Below, one piece after another: positions 28,027 through 37,359 of a stretch of 64,000 nucleotides of DNA (the stretch's first letter is position 1; each line of letters begins with the position of its first letter). The DNA is taken from contig NZ_CP094516.1 of NCBI RefSeq assembly GCF_029909975.1, positions 7,604,501 to 7,668,500 of the forward strand, read 5' to 3'. A model generated the notes under the pieces. That model was not told the DNA's origin. It made no database searches and was given only the letters and a program-made list of their open reading frames with translations. The position numbers were made by a program, and so were the translations under genes. The stretch comes from Bradyrhizobium sp. ISRA430 (lineage in GTDB: Bacteria; Pseudomonadota; Alphaproteobacteria; Rhizobiales; Xanthobacteraceae).

Positions 28027-28859
28027 GCCGCCAGCCTCGGATTATGTGCATGCATCCTGTAGATCGACGCTCAAGCCGTCCAAGGCAGCCAGGAGATGCT
28101 GTCCATTGATTGGAAAACCACCTTGACAGCGCTTTCGATACGTCAGGCGATGAGTTCAGCATTGAAGATTGAGCGGTGGACGCCATTTCTTAGTAGCGCT
28201 TTCGATAATCGCAGGGTTGATTGCCTCAAAGCAGTTTGGAAAGGCCGGCGGGGACCTGACAACGCTCTTGCCGATGTTTCTGCTGATACCCTTCGGCGGT
28301 ATCCTTCTCGTCTTCGGATATGCACTGGGATACATGCATCTCGAAATATCTGCATAATCGTCGCGATAGCGGTCGGAGCAATTTTGGTGGTGGAACCGAT
28401 TCTCACGCTTTCTGCTGCTTCGAGACGGGCTAACGGTAGTTCGCCGATATCGGATTGGCGGTCGGTGTGCTTGGCACGCTCACTGCGCTATTTTTATGAG
28501 CGTATTCTAAGTGCGCTTAACTGGGCAGCATCCTCGGCGAGGTCCTATTCTGAAAAGGACTTGCGCAGCGTAGGTTCTGCTCACTCGAACGCGAGAAGAA
28601 GAGGTCGACTTGACGGAACGTTCCACATCGAGCCAGATCTACGCATTGTTGGATCCGAAACTCTTTGGTCGAACAATAACATCTCCTCCCGGTTAATAAG
28701 AGCTTTGCTGCTGCCGAAAGCCTGACAATCGACCCTTGCGGTTCGCCATGCTCGACGGCTTTCGGTATTCGGGAATGACTTTGGCAGGGCTATTTCTGGC
28801 AGCGCACATTTCCATACTGGTCACGGCGAGGCAGCGGAATCCGGACCGGCGCTACAATC
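28027..28859. other. decayed stretch before the IS66 element
   Basis: No confident gene. A 62-codon frame at 28169-28357 (TTG start) encodes a small protein with two hydrophobic spans (FLVALSIIAGLIAS and FLLIPFGGILLVFGYALGYM). It might be a relic of a membrane protein; no family was recognised. The remaining frames look like chance. Confidence 0.35.
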
Positions 28860-28888
28860 GACTATCCGTAACCGGCATGAGGCCCCCA
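28860..28888. repeat. IS66 left target repeat and left inverted repeat
   Basis: GACTATCC (28860-28867) is the left copy of the 8-bp target duplication. The left terminal repeat GTAACCGGCATGAG starts at 28868 and is followed by a CCCCCAC block matched in the right end. Confidence 0.9.
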
Positions 28889-28952
28889 CCTAGCCACCCC
28901 TCGGCTTGCGCGCGATACAGCCTGGCATGAGCTGATCGGTGGAGGTGGAACG

Positions 28953-29414
28953 ATGGCAAATGCCATGCTTGATGCCAGGCAGGAAGATGACTCCTATCGT
29001 CGCGTCGAGGTGATCACTGGGGAGCGCCGACGGCGTCGGTGGACGGGCGAGGAGAAGGCCCGGATCGTGGCGGAGAGCTTTGGGGAGGGTGCGAACATCT
29101 CCGAGGTTGCGCGGCGCAATGGCGTTTCGCGCGGGCTGCTTACGGTGTGGCGACGCCAAGTTGCGGCGGCGGTGGTGGGCAAGGCGCCGAACTTCGTGCC
29201 AATCCAAATTGATGCCGAGAGCGGTAGCGGGACAGCCAGCGAGCCCGAGCGTATTTCGCGGCTACAGACGAAGCCTTTGGAGATCGCCGCGCCGCCGGCC
29301 AAGGTTTGCGGGGTTGTCGAGATCGAGGTGAACGGGGCGCGCATCCGGGTCGAGCCGGGCGTGGAGCTGGCGACGCTGTCGACCGTGCTGGCGGCGCTTC
29401 GGGGCGTCCGGTGA
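28953..29414 (+). CDS. tnpA: IS66 TnpA, helix-turn-helix accessory protein
   Basis: 153 aa. The N-terminal part RRRRWTGEEKARIVAESFGEGANISEVARRNGVSRGLLTVWRRQ is the IS3/IS66 OrfA helix-turn-helix that binds the element ends. A linker and a C-terminal IEVNGARIRVEPGVELATLSTVLAALR strand-helix region, typical of IS66 TnpA, follow. GGAGGTGGAA precedes the ATG. It overlaps tnpB by 4 bp. Confidence 0.92.
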   Translation: MANAMLDARQEDDSYRRVEVITGERRRRRWTGEEKARIVAESFGEGANISEVARRNGVSRGLLTVWRRQVAAAVVGKAPNFVPIQIDAESGSGTASEPERISRLQTKPLEIAAPPAKVCGVVEIEVNGARIRVEPGVELATLSTVLAALRGVR

Positions 29415-29764
29415 TTGCGCTACGCTCTGACCTCAAGGTGGTGCTGGCGACACAGCCGGTCGATTTCCGCAAGTCGGTGCATACGCTGTCGGCACTGGTG
29501 AGCGAAGCGCTGCGTGCGAACCCGTATTGTGGCGACGTCTTCGTGTTCCGCAGCAAACGCATGGACAGAGTGAAGCTTCTGGCGTGGGACGGCAGCGGCA
29601 TGGTGCTGGTGACGAAGTGGTTGCACCAAGGGCACTTCACCTGGCCGCCGATCCGCGACGGCGTGGTGCATCTAAGTGCGACGCAGCTCGCGATGCTGCT
29701 CGACGGACTCGAGTGGACGCGCGTCTCTCCCAAGCCTGTGAAGCAGCCGGCCGTTGTCGGCTGA
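29411..29764 (+). CDS. tnpB: IS66 TnpB accessory protein
   Basis: 117 aa, beginning with a GTG that overlaps the tnpA stop. The sequence has the family signature: LATQPVDFRKSVHTLSALV, FVFRSKRMDRVKLLAWDGSGMVLVTKWL, then HFTWPP. TnpB is needed for IS66 transposition; its biochemical role is not known. Intact. Confidence 0.94.
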   Translation: MIALRSDLKVVLATQPVDFRKSVHTLSALVSEALRANPYCGDVFVFRSKRMDRVKLLAWDGSGMVLVTKWLHQGHFTWPPIRDGVVHLSATQLAMLLDGLEWTRVSPKPVKQPAVVG

Positions 29765-29799
29765 GAGGAGAGGATTTCGCTGGAGCCTCTGGCGCGCGC

Positions 29800-31374
29800 A
29801 TGTATCGTCTGGTCATGGCGATTCGTCCCGACGCTCTCCCGACCGATCCGTCAGCTCTGACCGAGATGGTGCTCGCGCTTGACGCCGAGAACGAGAAGCT
29901 GCGCGTAGCAATGCAGACGCTCAAGGAGATGATCTTCGGGAAGCGCTCGGAGCGGCTTGCGGTGCTCGTCGACGAACAGCTTGCGCTCGAGCTGGGCGAT
30001 CTTGAGGCCGACGCGAGGCTGTGTGCGCCCGCCAACGACGATGTGGCTGTGGCGAAGCCATCCGGCAAACCGCGCAAGAAGGCGCGCCGCAACATCGGCG
30101 CGCTGCCCAAGCACCTGCCGCGCTGTGAGCAGGTGCTGGAGCCGGAGGCGACCGCCTGCCCGTGCTGCCAGGGCCAGCTCCACAAGATCGGCGAGGACGT
30201 CAGCGAGGTGCTGGACGTGATCCCGGCGATCCTGCGGGTGCTGCGGACGATCCGTCCCAAATATGGCTGCCGCAGCTGCACCGATGGTGTGGTCCAGGTG
30301 AAGGCGTTGCCACGCCTGATCGAGAGCGGCATGGCCTCGACCGCACTCGTGAGCCACGTGGTGGTCTCGAAGTTCGCCTGGTATCTGCCGCTGTACCGAC
30401 AGGTGCAAATCCTGGCCGGCCAGGGTGTCCATCTCGACCGGGCGACGCTCGCCGGTTGGGTGAAGCGTGCAGCCTGGTGGCTCAAGAGCCTTTATGAGCT
30501 CCAGCTGCGCGCGATCCAGGCCGCGCCGCGCCTGTTCTGCGACGAGACGCCGATGCCGGTGCTCGATCCCGGACGACATCGCACCCGCATCTGCCAGTTC
30601 TGGGCGCATGCGATGGATGACCGGCCATGGGGCGGCCCCTCGCCGCCGGCGGTCGCCTACGTGTTCGCCGACGGCCGCGGCACGGAGGAGATCGCCGGAC
30701 AATTGACGGGCTTTTCCGGCATTCTGCAGGTGGACGGATATGCCGCCTACAAGGCGCTCGCCCGCGGTCATGGCGGCGCGATCCAGCTCGCCTTTTGTCT
30801 GGCCCATGCCCGGCGCAAATTCGTGGAGGTCTACAAGACGACCCAATCGCCATTCGCTCGCGAGGTGATCGAACGGCTGCAAGCGGTCTATGCGATCGAA
30901 GCGGAGATCCGCGGCAGCAGCGCCGAGCAGCGGCTGGCCGCCCGCCGCTCCAGGAGCGCAGCGTTGATGGCGGCGCTCAGGGCGCGGCTGACCGAGATCG
31001 TGGGCCAGCTGTTCTCCCAGTCGAAGCTGGCAGAGGCGATCAACTATGCGCTCAATCACTGGGATGGCCTGACGCTGTTTCTCCGCGACGGCCGCGTCGA
31101 GGTCGATTCCAATACGGTCGAGCGTTCCATACGCCCGATTGCCATGGGGAGGCGCAACTCGTTGTTCAGCGGCAGCGAGGGCGGCGCCGAGAGCTGGGCG
31201 ATCCTGGCGTCGCTCGTGAACACGGCAAAGCTCCATGAGCTCGATCCGCAGGGCTATCTGACTGACGTGCTGGAGCGCATCGTCTCCGGACGTACCAAGA
31301 GCCATCAGCTGCACGAGCTGCTCGCCTGGAACTGGAAGGCGGCGCGCCAGCGCACCGCACAGGCCGCGGCGTGA
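29800..31374 (+). CDS. tnpC: IS66 TnpC transposase
   Basis: 524 aa DDE-type transposase of the IS66 family. A leucine-zipper-like N-terminus (LALDAENEKLRVAMQTLKEMIFGKRSERL) precedes a zinc-finger-like region (CPCCQ, then CRSC) and the catalytic domain. CDETPMPVLDPG holds the first D, and QVDGYAAYKAL the second. VDSNTVERSIRPIAMGRRNSLFSGSE holds the final E near residue 440. Starts at ATG 29800 or 29815; the earlier TTG/GTG extension overlaps tnpB and is not needed. It ends overlapping the fourth gene. Confidence 0.94.
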   Translation: MYRLVMAIRPDALPTDPSALTEMVLALDAENEKLRVAMQTLKEMIFGKRSERLAVLVDEQLALELGDLEADARLCAPANDDVAVAKPSGKPRKKARRNIGALPKHLPRCEQVLEPEATACPCCQGQLHKIGEDVSEVLDVIPAILRVLRTIRPKYGCRSCTDGVVQVKALPRLIESGMASTALVSHVVVSKFAWYLPLYRQVQILAGQGVHLDRATLAGWVKRAAWWLKSLYELQLRAIQAAPRLFCDETPMPVLDPGRHRTRICQFWAHAMDDRPWGGPSPPAVAYVFADGRGTEEIAGQLTGFSGILQVDGYAAYKALARGHGGAIQLAFCLAHARRKFVEVYKTTQSPFAREVIERLQAVYAIEAEIRGSSAEQRLAARRSRSAALMAALRARLTEIVGQLFSQSKLAEAINYALNHWDGLTLFLRDGRVEVDSNTVERSIRPIAMGRRNSLFSGSEGGAESWAILASLVNTAKLHELDPQGYLTDVLERIVSGRTKSHQLHELLAWNWKAARQRTAQAAA

Positions 31375-31994
31375 GCCCGCGTCGCCATAAAGCATCGTCA
31401 TCGATGGCCGCCGCCGCGATGCCGCTTGCGGAGCTCGAGCGATGGCTCCAGGCTCGCCTCGATCAGCATCCTGCCGCCACCAGTCTCCCTATGCTCGACG
31501 GCTACATCGCCGCGATCGTGGCCGGACCGGTGTCGATGAGCCCGCTCGACTGGATCTGCCCGCTGCTCGCCATCGACGCCGATGCTTTCAACCACGGCGG
31601 CACCCCGGAGTTCGCCGCGATCTCCGCCGTCGCGCTGCGCCATAACGAGATCAGCCAGATCCTTTCGACCACGCCTGGCCAGTTTGCCCCGATGCACCGG
31701 CGCAAAATCAATGGCGACGTCGATCCGCGTCCCTGGTGCCAGGGTTTTTATGGCGCGATGCGGCTCAGGCTGTCGGCGTGGGCGCCGTTGCTGGACACCA
31801 GCAATGTCAATCACGGCCTGCTTCTGCCCATTCTGTTGCACTGTCGCGACGATCAGGGGCAGCCGATGCTCGGATCCCCCCGAAGCGGCCGCGAGACCAA
31901 GAACTTTCTGCGTAACGCCCACGCCGATATTCCGGCGGCGGTCGAGGCCTTGCGGCAATACTGGATGCCGATCCGCTACGCCCGCGCTCGCTGA
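31371..31994 (+). CDS. IS66 passenger gene, UPF0149/YecA-like
   Basis: 207 aa, beginning with a GTG that overlaps the tnpC stop (GTGA), so it is translated with the transposase. LERWLQARLDQHPAATSLPMLDGYIAAIVAGPVSMSPLDWICPLLA is the UPF0149 (YecA/YgfB-like) N-terminal domain. The C-terminal zinc-binding SEC-C motif of YecA is missing. Some IS66 elements carry this fourth frame inside their ends. Its role in transposition is unknown. Confidence 0.82.
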   Translation: MSPRRHKASSSMAAAAMPLAELERWLQARLDQHPAATSLPMLDGYIAAIVAGPVSMSPLDWICPLLAIDADAFNHGGTPEFAAISAVALRHNEISQILSTTPGQFAPMHRRKINGDVDPRPWCQGFYGAMRLRLSAWAPLLDTSNVNHGLLLPILLHCRDDQGQPMLGSPRSGRETKNFLRNAHADIPAAVEALRQYWMPIRYARAR

Positions 31995-32005
31995 TCACCG
32001 CGGAC

Positions 32006-32034
32006 GTGGGAGCTCATACCGGTTACGACTATCC
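32006..32034. repeat. IS66 right inverted repeat and right target repeat
   Basis: The right end reads, on the minus strand, GTAACCGGTATGAG, then CTCCCAC. It ends at 32026. GACTATCC (32027-32034) is the second copy of the target duplication. Together with the left end this fixes the element boundaries. Confidence 0.9.
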
Positions 32035-32133
32035 CGCACCTTATGGGTCATCCCCTATTGCTGCCTCAGCACCACAACAGCTTCCATGAAATTGGAACTC
32101 GGACGGCGGGGTTGTGCATTCGGAGAGCATCCT

Positions 32134-32163
32134 TCGTCAGCCAACCGTCAGCCAGGCGGCCTA
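32134..32163 (+). promoter_or_regulatory. tts-box-like motif ahead of the effector gene
   Basis: The 30-base window starts TCGTCAGC as in the rhizobial tts box. It has CG-N2-AGC in place of the CGAAAGC core and a final C-N-TA at the right spacing. The T-rich spacer and the C-run are not conserved. The tts box is bound by TtsI and controls type III secretion genes. The site ends 42 bp before the effector ATG. Confidence 0.5.
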
Positions 32164-32205
32164 TCCAGGGACGCTGCGCATTGTTGACCGTATGGGAGAT
32201 GGAAC

Positions 32206-34461
32206 ATGACGGGCATTGGCCGACCTGGCGAACCGCACGTTGGGGCTGCGGGAGCCGACACCACGTCGGTATCGAGCAGTGCGCATTCGGAGCCAAATTT
32301 TGTCCCTGCGGAAGGCCACCGAGTTTTCAACTCCGTCGTGGAGCGGATGCGCTTAGCGTCTGAAGATAGAATGGCGACGCTCGCGAGCCTGCCCTCAGGT
32401 TCGGGTGTGGCAGTCCCCATTTCCTCAAGCGGTGAGGGGATCAACGCAGCGAAACAAAATATGGACGGCCTGCTTGAGGAACTTGATGCTTGCCACAGTG
32501 CTGCCATGGGCGCTCAGAGCTCGTCTGAGGCGCAAGAGCTGATCGATCAGGTTGTCAAAGCAGGCGCAGCAGTTCTGGACTACTACGCGAGCCTGTCTCC
32601 AGATGTGGCGCGCAGCATTCTGTCCGAAGATCAGGCTTGCCGAATTCGTGACCGGACTCTGGATGCGGGGAACGAATGCAACGCGCTGGCCGCACCGACT
32701 ATCTACGCCTTGGAGCAGAGTAGGGAGAATGCGGGAAAGATACTCGAGCGGATGCGCCAATCCAATGCTCCGCCCGACCAGCTGATCCGAGCGGCTTCCA
32801 GTGTGGCGAAACACTATTTGGCCTGCACGGAGTGGTGGGAAAAGAAGGCATTGCGCTCTGAACGGATGCAGTCCGTCTGCGCAGCCACTGCCAGCTTGCC
32901 AAGTGCAACGGCCGAAATGCGACAGGCCGAACAGGCGACACTACGGCTGCATACCGGCTGGGCACTGAATACGAGGTGCGTGCATCTGCAATCGCAAGTC
33001 CTTCTCGCGCGGGTCATGATTGAGTCGCACGCGAGCACGCTCGACCCGGCCGTCAGGCAAATCCTCTTGGGTGAGAACGGTCGGGCGCGTCTACTCGGAA
33101 CCTTCATGGGCGATGTTGTTCCGGCATTCCTCTCAACGGGCGACGCTGTTCTGAACAGCAAAGGACAAGCCCTCGACGCAGAGCACTGCGCGGTTCTGGA
33201 AGGGGTCATGGAGCGGCTATCGGAATTTGCGTCGGCGTTGCCCAACATGGTTGCCGAGCTAAGGAATAAGGGAGCAAGTCCCGAGCTTCCGTTGGATCTG
33301 TTGGATCAGATCGTGGAAGGATCGTGGGTCACGGCCCATGAGGTCATGCGCCTGCTAGCAGTGCAGCCGAAGACACCAGCCATAATTGCACCGCCAACGG
33401 AGGCTGACCTTGCGTTACCGGCCGACACTGCCGGCAACGACCCGGCGGCCGAAGCCAGTCCAGCGCGAAGGAAAGGGAAGGGCAAGCGGAGGCAGGCCGG
33501 AGGTGCGGGGAGCTCGGCAGCCGGGCAGCCCGAGCCGCAGCTCGCTAGGCCCGAAGCCGACACGGTGCGAACCACCAAGGTTATTGTGCTCTCGGATCTG
33601 GGCACGAAGAAACTCGCGAGCGCGGAAGAGGCGCATACGAGGATGTCATCGTCCGCGAGGGAACACTTGGCAATATGGCAGGCCCCGCCATCGAAGGAGA
33701 CACTGACGCGCCTGCTCGCGCGATTGGACGAACTCTTGCAATTCAATCTGCGCAGTGAGCAAAGAGCCGTTTCGCAAGCGCGCCACATGAAGCCCGAAGA
33801 TGCCGAGCACGTCGTGGACACCGTGGTTGAGCGGCTGCAGAGCCAATCCGCGGAGATTGAGGCCTGTGTAACCGCGCTGGACGAACCTCGCCGACGCGGC
33901 CTACTCACGCCTATCCAAGTGCCCGAAGTGCAAAAAAAAATAGTCCGCCTCAAGGCGATGTTGTCGGAGGTTAAGGGGCAGGCACGTACTGCGAAGGCGC
34001 AAAAGGCTTCGATCGAGATCGATTGCATGAAGACCTATGCGTTTCCCTCGCAGAAGTACCTCGAACGGTTGCAGGCGGCCGAGGAGTTGGCTCCCTTGGA
34101 GGCACCGCGCGCGCTGAAGGGTGAGCCAGGAACGCTGTTCGAGCTCAAGCTGCAGCCTACGCCACTGCGCAATGGTACGGTGAATCCGATGTGGGTGCAC
34201 ATCCATACGAAGCGGCCGGTCTATGCGTGGCAGTTAACGACATTGGATGACGCCGAATTCGCCGCTTGCCACGTGAAATCCAACGAACAGCGCGGCTACA
34301 ATCGCCTCTGGCAGAACGCTCGAGCTGCAACGGGTCACGAAGACGTCGTGATCCACCGCGGCAAGCTCACGCCTGCGTTCTGCAAGTCCTTGTTAGGTTC
34401 CGCTTTTAGCGGCTATCCAGGGTATCCTTTCGCCGGAACGGAGCGCGGGGCACGCAGGTGA
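32206..34461 (+). CDS. type III effector candidate, XopP/HLK-like
   Basis: 751 aa, with GGAGATGG before the ATG. The N-terminus is rich in S, T, A and G (TTSVSSSAHSE), as in type III secretion signals. Long helical stretches with little hydrophobicity follow. A basic segment lies near residues 420-430 (ARRKGKGKRRQ). Near the C-terminus HVKSNEQRGYNRLWQNARAA (residues 689-708) and VVIHRGKLTPAFC resemble the conserved C-terminal region of XopP / Ralstonia HLK effectors. It has no membrane span and no housekeeping domain. A tts-box-like motif lies upstream. The family assignment is from memory of motifs, so moderate. Confidence 0.6.
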   Translation: MTGIGRPGEPHVGAAGADTTSVSSSAHSEPNFVPAEGHRVFNSVVERMRLASEDRMATLASLPSGSGVAVPISSSGEGINAAKQNMDGLLEELDACHSAAMGAQSSSEAQELIDQVVKAGAAVLDYYASLSPDVARSILSEDQACRIRDRTLDAGNECNALAAPTIYALEQSRENAGKILERMRQSNAPPDQLIRAASSVAKHYLACTEWWEKKALRSERMQSVCAATASLPSATAEMRQAEQATLRLHTGWALNTRCVHLQSQVLLARVMIESHASTLDPAVRQILLGENGRARLLGTFMGDVVPAFLSTGDAVLNSKGQALDAEHCAVLEGVMERLSEFASALPNMVAELRNKGASPELPLDLLDQIVEGSWVTAHEVMRLLAVQPKTPAIIAPPTEADLALPADTAGNDPAAEASPARRKGKGKRRQAGGAGSSAAGQPEPQLARPEADTVRTTKVIVLSDLGTKKLASAEEAHTRMSSSAREHLAIWQAPPSKETLTRLLARLDELLQFNLRSEQRAVSQARHMKPEDAEHVVDTVVERLQSQSAEIEACVTALDEPRRRGLLTPIQVPEVQKKIVRLKAMLSEVKGQARTAKAQKASIEIDCMKTYAFPSQKYLERLQAAEELAPLEAPRALKGEPGTLFELKLQPTPLRNGTVNPMWVHIHTKRPVYAWQLTTLDDAEFAACHVKSNEQRGYNRLWQNARAATGHEDVVIHRGKLTPAFCKSLLGSAFSGYPGYPFAGTERGARR

Positions 34462-34692
34462 CTCGATACGAGACTAGTTAAGCGACTCGATAGAGTGCCG
34501 CTTGTGGTACGGCATCGGTCTTCTTCGCATGCGGATCCAGTGGCCGAATGAACCGCACTTTGGGCTCCAGGCGCCAACTCCTGAGTTAAGAAGCCGGATT
34601 GAGCTGTTGGAGAGGCGAGCGTTCGCCATTAGCAACTCCAGGAAGAGGCCCAAGAGTTCTCTGAGCCGGGCGAGGATACGGCGGAAGATACT

Positions 34693-34754
34693 ATGGGGTG
34701 ACCGGCAAAGGCGTGAGAGTATTGAGGCTGGTCATGAGCAATGGAGCACCCCAT
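34693..34754. promoter_or_regulatory. inverted repeat overlapping the IS110 transposase start
   Basis: ATGGGGTG (34693-34700) and CACCCCAT (34747-34754) are perfect complements 46 bp apart. The right arm covers the start region of the transposase ATG at 34753. In a long transcript from outside, the hairpin would cover the translation start region. This is a known way for insertion sequences to avoid read-through expression. Confidence 0.5.
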
Positions 34755-35910
34755 GCAAAAGGCAAACGATCTCGGCCGGTCTTCCACGGTCCTGGAACAA
34801 GATAGCACGCTGATCGCAGTCATTGAGATGAGCCTCTCAAGCTGGCTCGTCGCTGGAATCGTTCCCGGGTTGGATCGTCATCCGTTGAAGAAGCTTGGCG
34901 CCGACGAAGACGCGCTGCTCCAGTTGCTACACCGCTGGCGCGAGGAGGCGACAAAGTGTGGGCACGCGATCACACGCATAGCGGGCGCCTTTGAGGCGGG
35001 GCGCGATGGTTTTTGGCTGGCTCGCTGGCTGCGGGCTCGTGGCGTCGAGGCCTTCGTTATCCACTCAACAAGCGTCGCCGTCCCCCGCGAACACCGGCGG
35101 GCTAAAACCGATCGGCTCGACACCGAGCATTTGAAGCGCGCTCTGCTCGGTTGGCTACGCGGCGAGCCGAACCATTGCCAAATGGCAGCAATCCCTAGTC
35201 TCGATGAAGAGGACGCCCGGCGTCCGAACCGCGAGCGTGAGAACCTTGTCAGCCAACAAACCAGCATTGTCAATCGATTGAAGGCATGCCTCATTCGCCT
35301 GGGTATTCGCAATTTCAAGCCGACGTTGCGTTATGCGTCAGAGCGACTTGAGACGCTGCGCACGCCGGAAGGGGTGCCTCTGCCGCCCAACACTGTCGCC
35401 GAGATGCGCCGGGACATGGCACGCCTTCGCCTCGTCAGGGAGCAGATCAGGGAGATCGAGGCGGCTCGATTACAGCGTTTGCAGGTTTCCGAGAGCGGAG
35501 CGCACGCGATGGTCAAATTGCTGGCGCGCATCATTGGCGTTGGAATCGAAACAGCGGACATGCTCGTGCATGAGATCCTCTCCCGGCAATTGAGAGATCG
35601 CAGAGCAGTCGCGCGTTATGCGGGCCTCACGGGCGCTCCTGATGAAAGCGGCAAGCGAAGACGGGAGAAAGGCCTTGCACGCGCCGGCAATGCTCGGGTA
35701 CGGCGTGGGATGATCCAACTGGCCTGGCGCTTTCTCCTTTTCCAAAAGGACAGTGCATTAGCCCAATGGTTCCGCACTCGCGCGGCCGACGCGCGCGGCG
35801 CGCGCAAGACCATGATCGTGGCGCTGGCGCGTAAATTGCTCATTGCATTCTGGCGCCTGACGACGACAGGCGAAATACCTGTAGGGATCAAGTTGCGCCC
35901 GGTAGCATGA
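34753..35910 (+). CDS. IS110-family transposase
   Basis: 385 aa DEDD-type transposase. The N-terminal catalytic domain starts LIAVIEMSLSSWLVAG, in which the first acidic residue is E rather than D, as in the ISRj2-like subgroup. KTDRLDTEHL carries the next acidic residues. The C-terminal transposase-20 domain includes IIGVGIETADMLVHEI and ARYAGLTGAPDESGKRRREKGLARAGNARVRRGM, with its nucleophilic serine region. GGAG 6 bases upstream favours ATG 34753 over 34741. IS110 elements lack typical inverted repeats, so its ends are not fixed here. The frame is intact. Confidence 0.88.
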   Translation: MQKANDLGRSSTVLEQDSTLIAVIEMSLSSWLVAGIVPGLDRHPLKKLGADEDALLQLLHRWREEATKCGHAITRIAGAFEAGRDGFWLARWLRARGVEAFVIHSTSVAVPREHRRAKTDRLDTEHLKRALLGWLRGEPNHCQMAAIPSLDEEDARRPNRERENLVSQQTSIVNRLKACLIRLGIRNFKPTLRYASERLETLRTPEGVPLPPNTVAEMRRDMARLRLVREQIREIEAARLQRLQVSESGAHAMVKLLARIIGVGIETADMLVHEILSRQLRDRRAVARYAGLTGAPDESGKRRREKGLARAGNARVRRGMIQLAWRFLLFQKDSALAQWFRTRAADARGARKTMIVALARKLLIAFWRLTTTGEIPVGIKLRPVA

Positions 35911-36376
35911 ACGCGAGACAAGACACCTCGATTGGGGCTTTGGCGAAGCAACCGCTAAACCCTGATACTCCGAGGTGGCGGTGACCCGAGCCACAACTTG
36001 GTCCATATGACCTCGCGGAAGAATGGGCCCGCTGCCCGAGCTTCGCTTGCGATGCGCATTGCTGCATCATGGTCGAAGATTGCGTTCGACCGCATACAAG
36101 TACGCGGCGCGATGGCCCGCCGGATATTGCAAGCTCCCTCGGAATGTCTCTCAATCGCCATGCCATGGAGAGTTCGTGGTTACGCCCTGCCGCCCGACCA
36201 TGCTCAGGCCCACCAAGGGGGATGGGCCCCCCTCTCCGCCGCCATCGCTCGCCAGCGCTGCGCTTTGGGGCAAGCGAGCGACGGCGGCTCCGAGGGGATG
36301 GCTTCGTCGGGACCCCAACGATCAATTTGCTGAACTTGACGTCACACGACTGCCCCACCCAAAGGAAAAGAATTGC
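35911..36376. other. stretch between IS110 and IS5-type remnants, nothing recognised
   Basis: Several overlapping frames on both strands, none with a ribosome site and a recognisable domain. Probably one end of IS110 plus decayed DNA. Confidence 0.4.
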
Positions 36377-37290
36377 CTAAGAGCTCTTGACAGGAAACAC
36401 CCCATACAAGTTGTGGCCGACGGCTGAGAGGACGACATTGGCGGCGTCGCCGGCGCGGCCTTTGAGGTAGCAGCGGCCGAGGTGGCCTTCGGCCTTCATG
36501 TGCCCGATGATGGGCTCGATGGCAGAGCGACGGCGCAGCTCGCGCTTGATGACACCGAAGACGCTGCGCTTATGGCCGGAGATGAAGACGGGACGGGGAT
36601 TTTGCGCATGGTGGCCGCGGTACCCCTTGTCGACATAGGCCCGCTCGATCGGACAGCCGGTGAGCGTCTCGGTGCGCTCGATGGCGTCCCGCAGGGTGTG
36701 CCCATCATACGGATTGTCGGGCATTGCGCTCGCGTGCAGCACGAACAGTCCGCCGGGAGCGCGGCGATTGTTGGTGACGACGGAGGCCTTCACGCCGAAC
36801 TCGTAAGGCGCGGCGGCCTTGGCTTTGCCGATGCACTCCACCGCCGGAGCATGGAAGGAATAAAGCTTCCAGCCGCGCTGGCGCTGCTGCTGCGAACGAA
36901 TCTGCGCGGCCCAGCCGAGCAAGGGCGAAGGCCTCCTCCAGTGCCGGCTGGCCCTTGATGTTGCGCGGATGTCGCGAATGATTGGGCCGAGCCTGCTACG
37001 CAGGATGCGCAACTGTCCCTGATGCCGCCTGAACTGTTTGGCGCGAGCGTAGCGGGAAGCCATCATCGCGGCGGCCTTGGCCACGCGAGCATAGGATTGC
37101 CGGACCTGACCCCGTGCCTTCTCGCCAGGTGATTGAGGCCCTTGATGGCCGCATGCAGCGGCTCGGCATCGGTCGGAATGGTGATGGCCTTCGGCTGCAC
37201 TGTGGTATGTGCGCCATGACGGCGCGAAGAAGGAGGTTGAGTATGTAGACCATCTTCCGAGCACTTGCTGCGCAAGAGATGAGGGCAGGC
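36377..37290 (-). pseudogene. IS5-family transposase remnant
   Basis: On the minus strand the transposase C-terminal half is open: RQRGWKLYSFHAPAVECIGKAKA, PYEFGVKASVVTNN, MPDNPYDGHTLRDAIER, AYVDKGYRGH, FISGHKRSVFGVIKRELRRRSAIEPIIGHMKAEGHLGR. These are the DDE-domain signatures of this IS5 subgroup. The N-terminal third (VQPKAITIPTDAEPLHAAIKGLNHLARRHGV) is in other frames near 37130-37290. Frameshifts make it inactive. Confidence 0.8.
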
Positions 37291-37359
37291 CCCTCGGACT
37301 CGGATTGCAGGATCAGAGTCCAAACCGCCACAAGCTGCTTTAGCTCAATGGCAGAGGTA

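Larger units (their letters stand above)
28868..32026 (+). mobile_element. complete IS66-family element with four genes
   Basis: A 3159-bp insertion sequence with tnpA, tnpB, tnpC and a fourth UPF0149-like gene. The ends are inverted repeats that begin GTAACCGG(C/T)ATGAG. An 8-bp target duplication, GACTATCC, flanks it exactly (28860-28867 and 32027-32034), which is the length made by IS66 elements. All four genes are intact, so this element may still be mobile. Confidence 0.93.

Noticed and set aside
28700..28735. CGAAAGCCTGAC resembling a tts-box core
   Set aside because: Only the core half matches; the TCGTCAGC left part is absent and there is no suitable gene downstream before IS66.
29851..31401. 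Long minus-strand frame opposite the IS66 transposase
   Set aside because: It mirrors the codon pattern of tnpC in GC-rich DNA; the plus strand has all family motifs.
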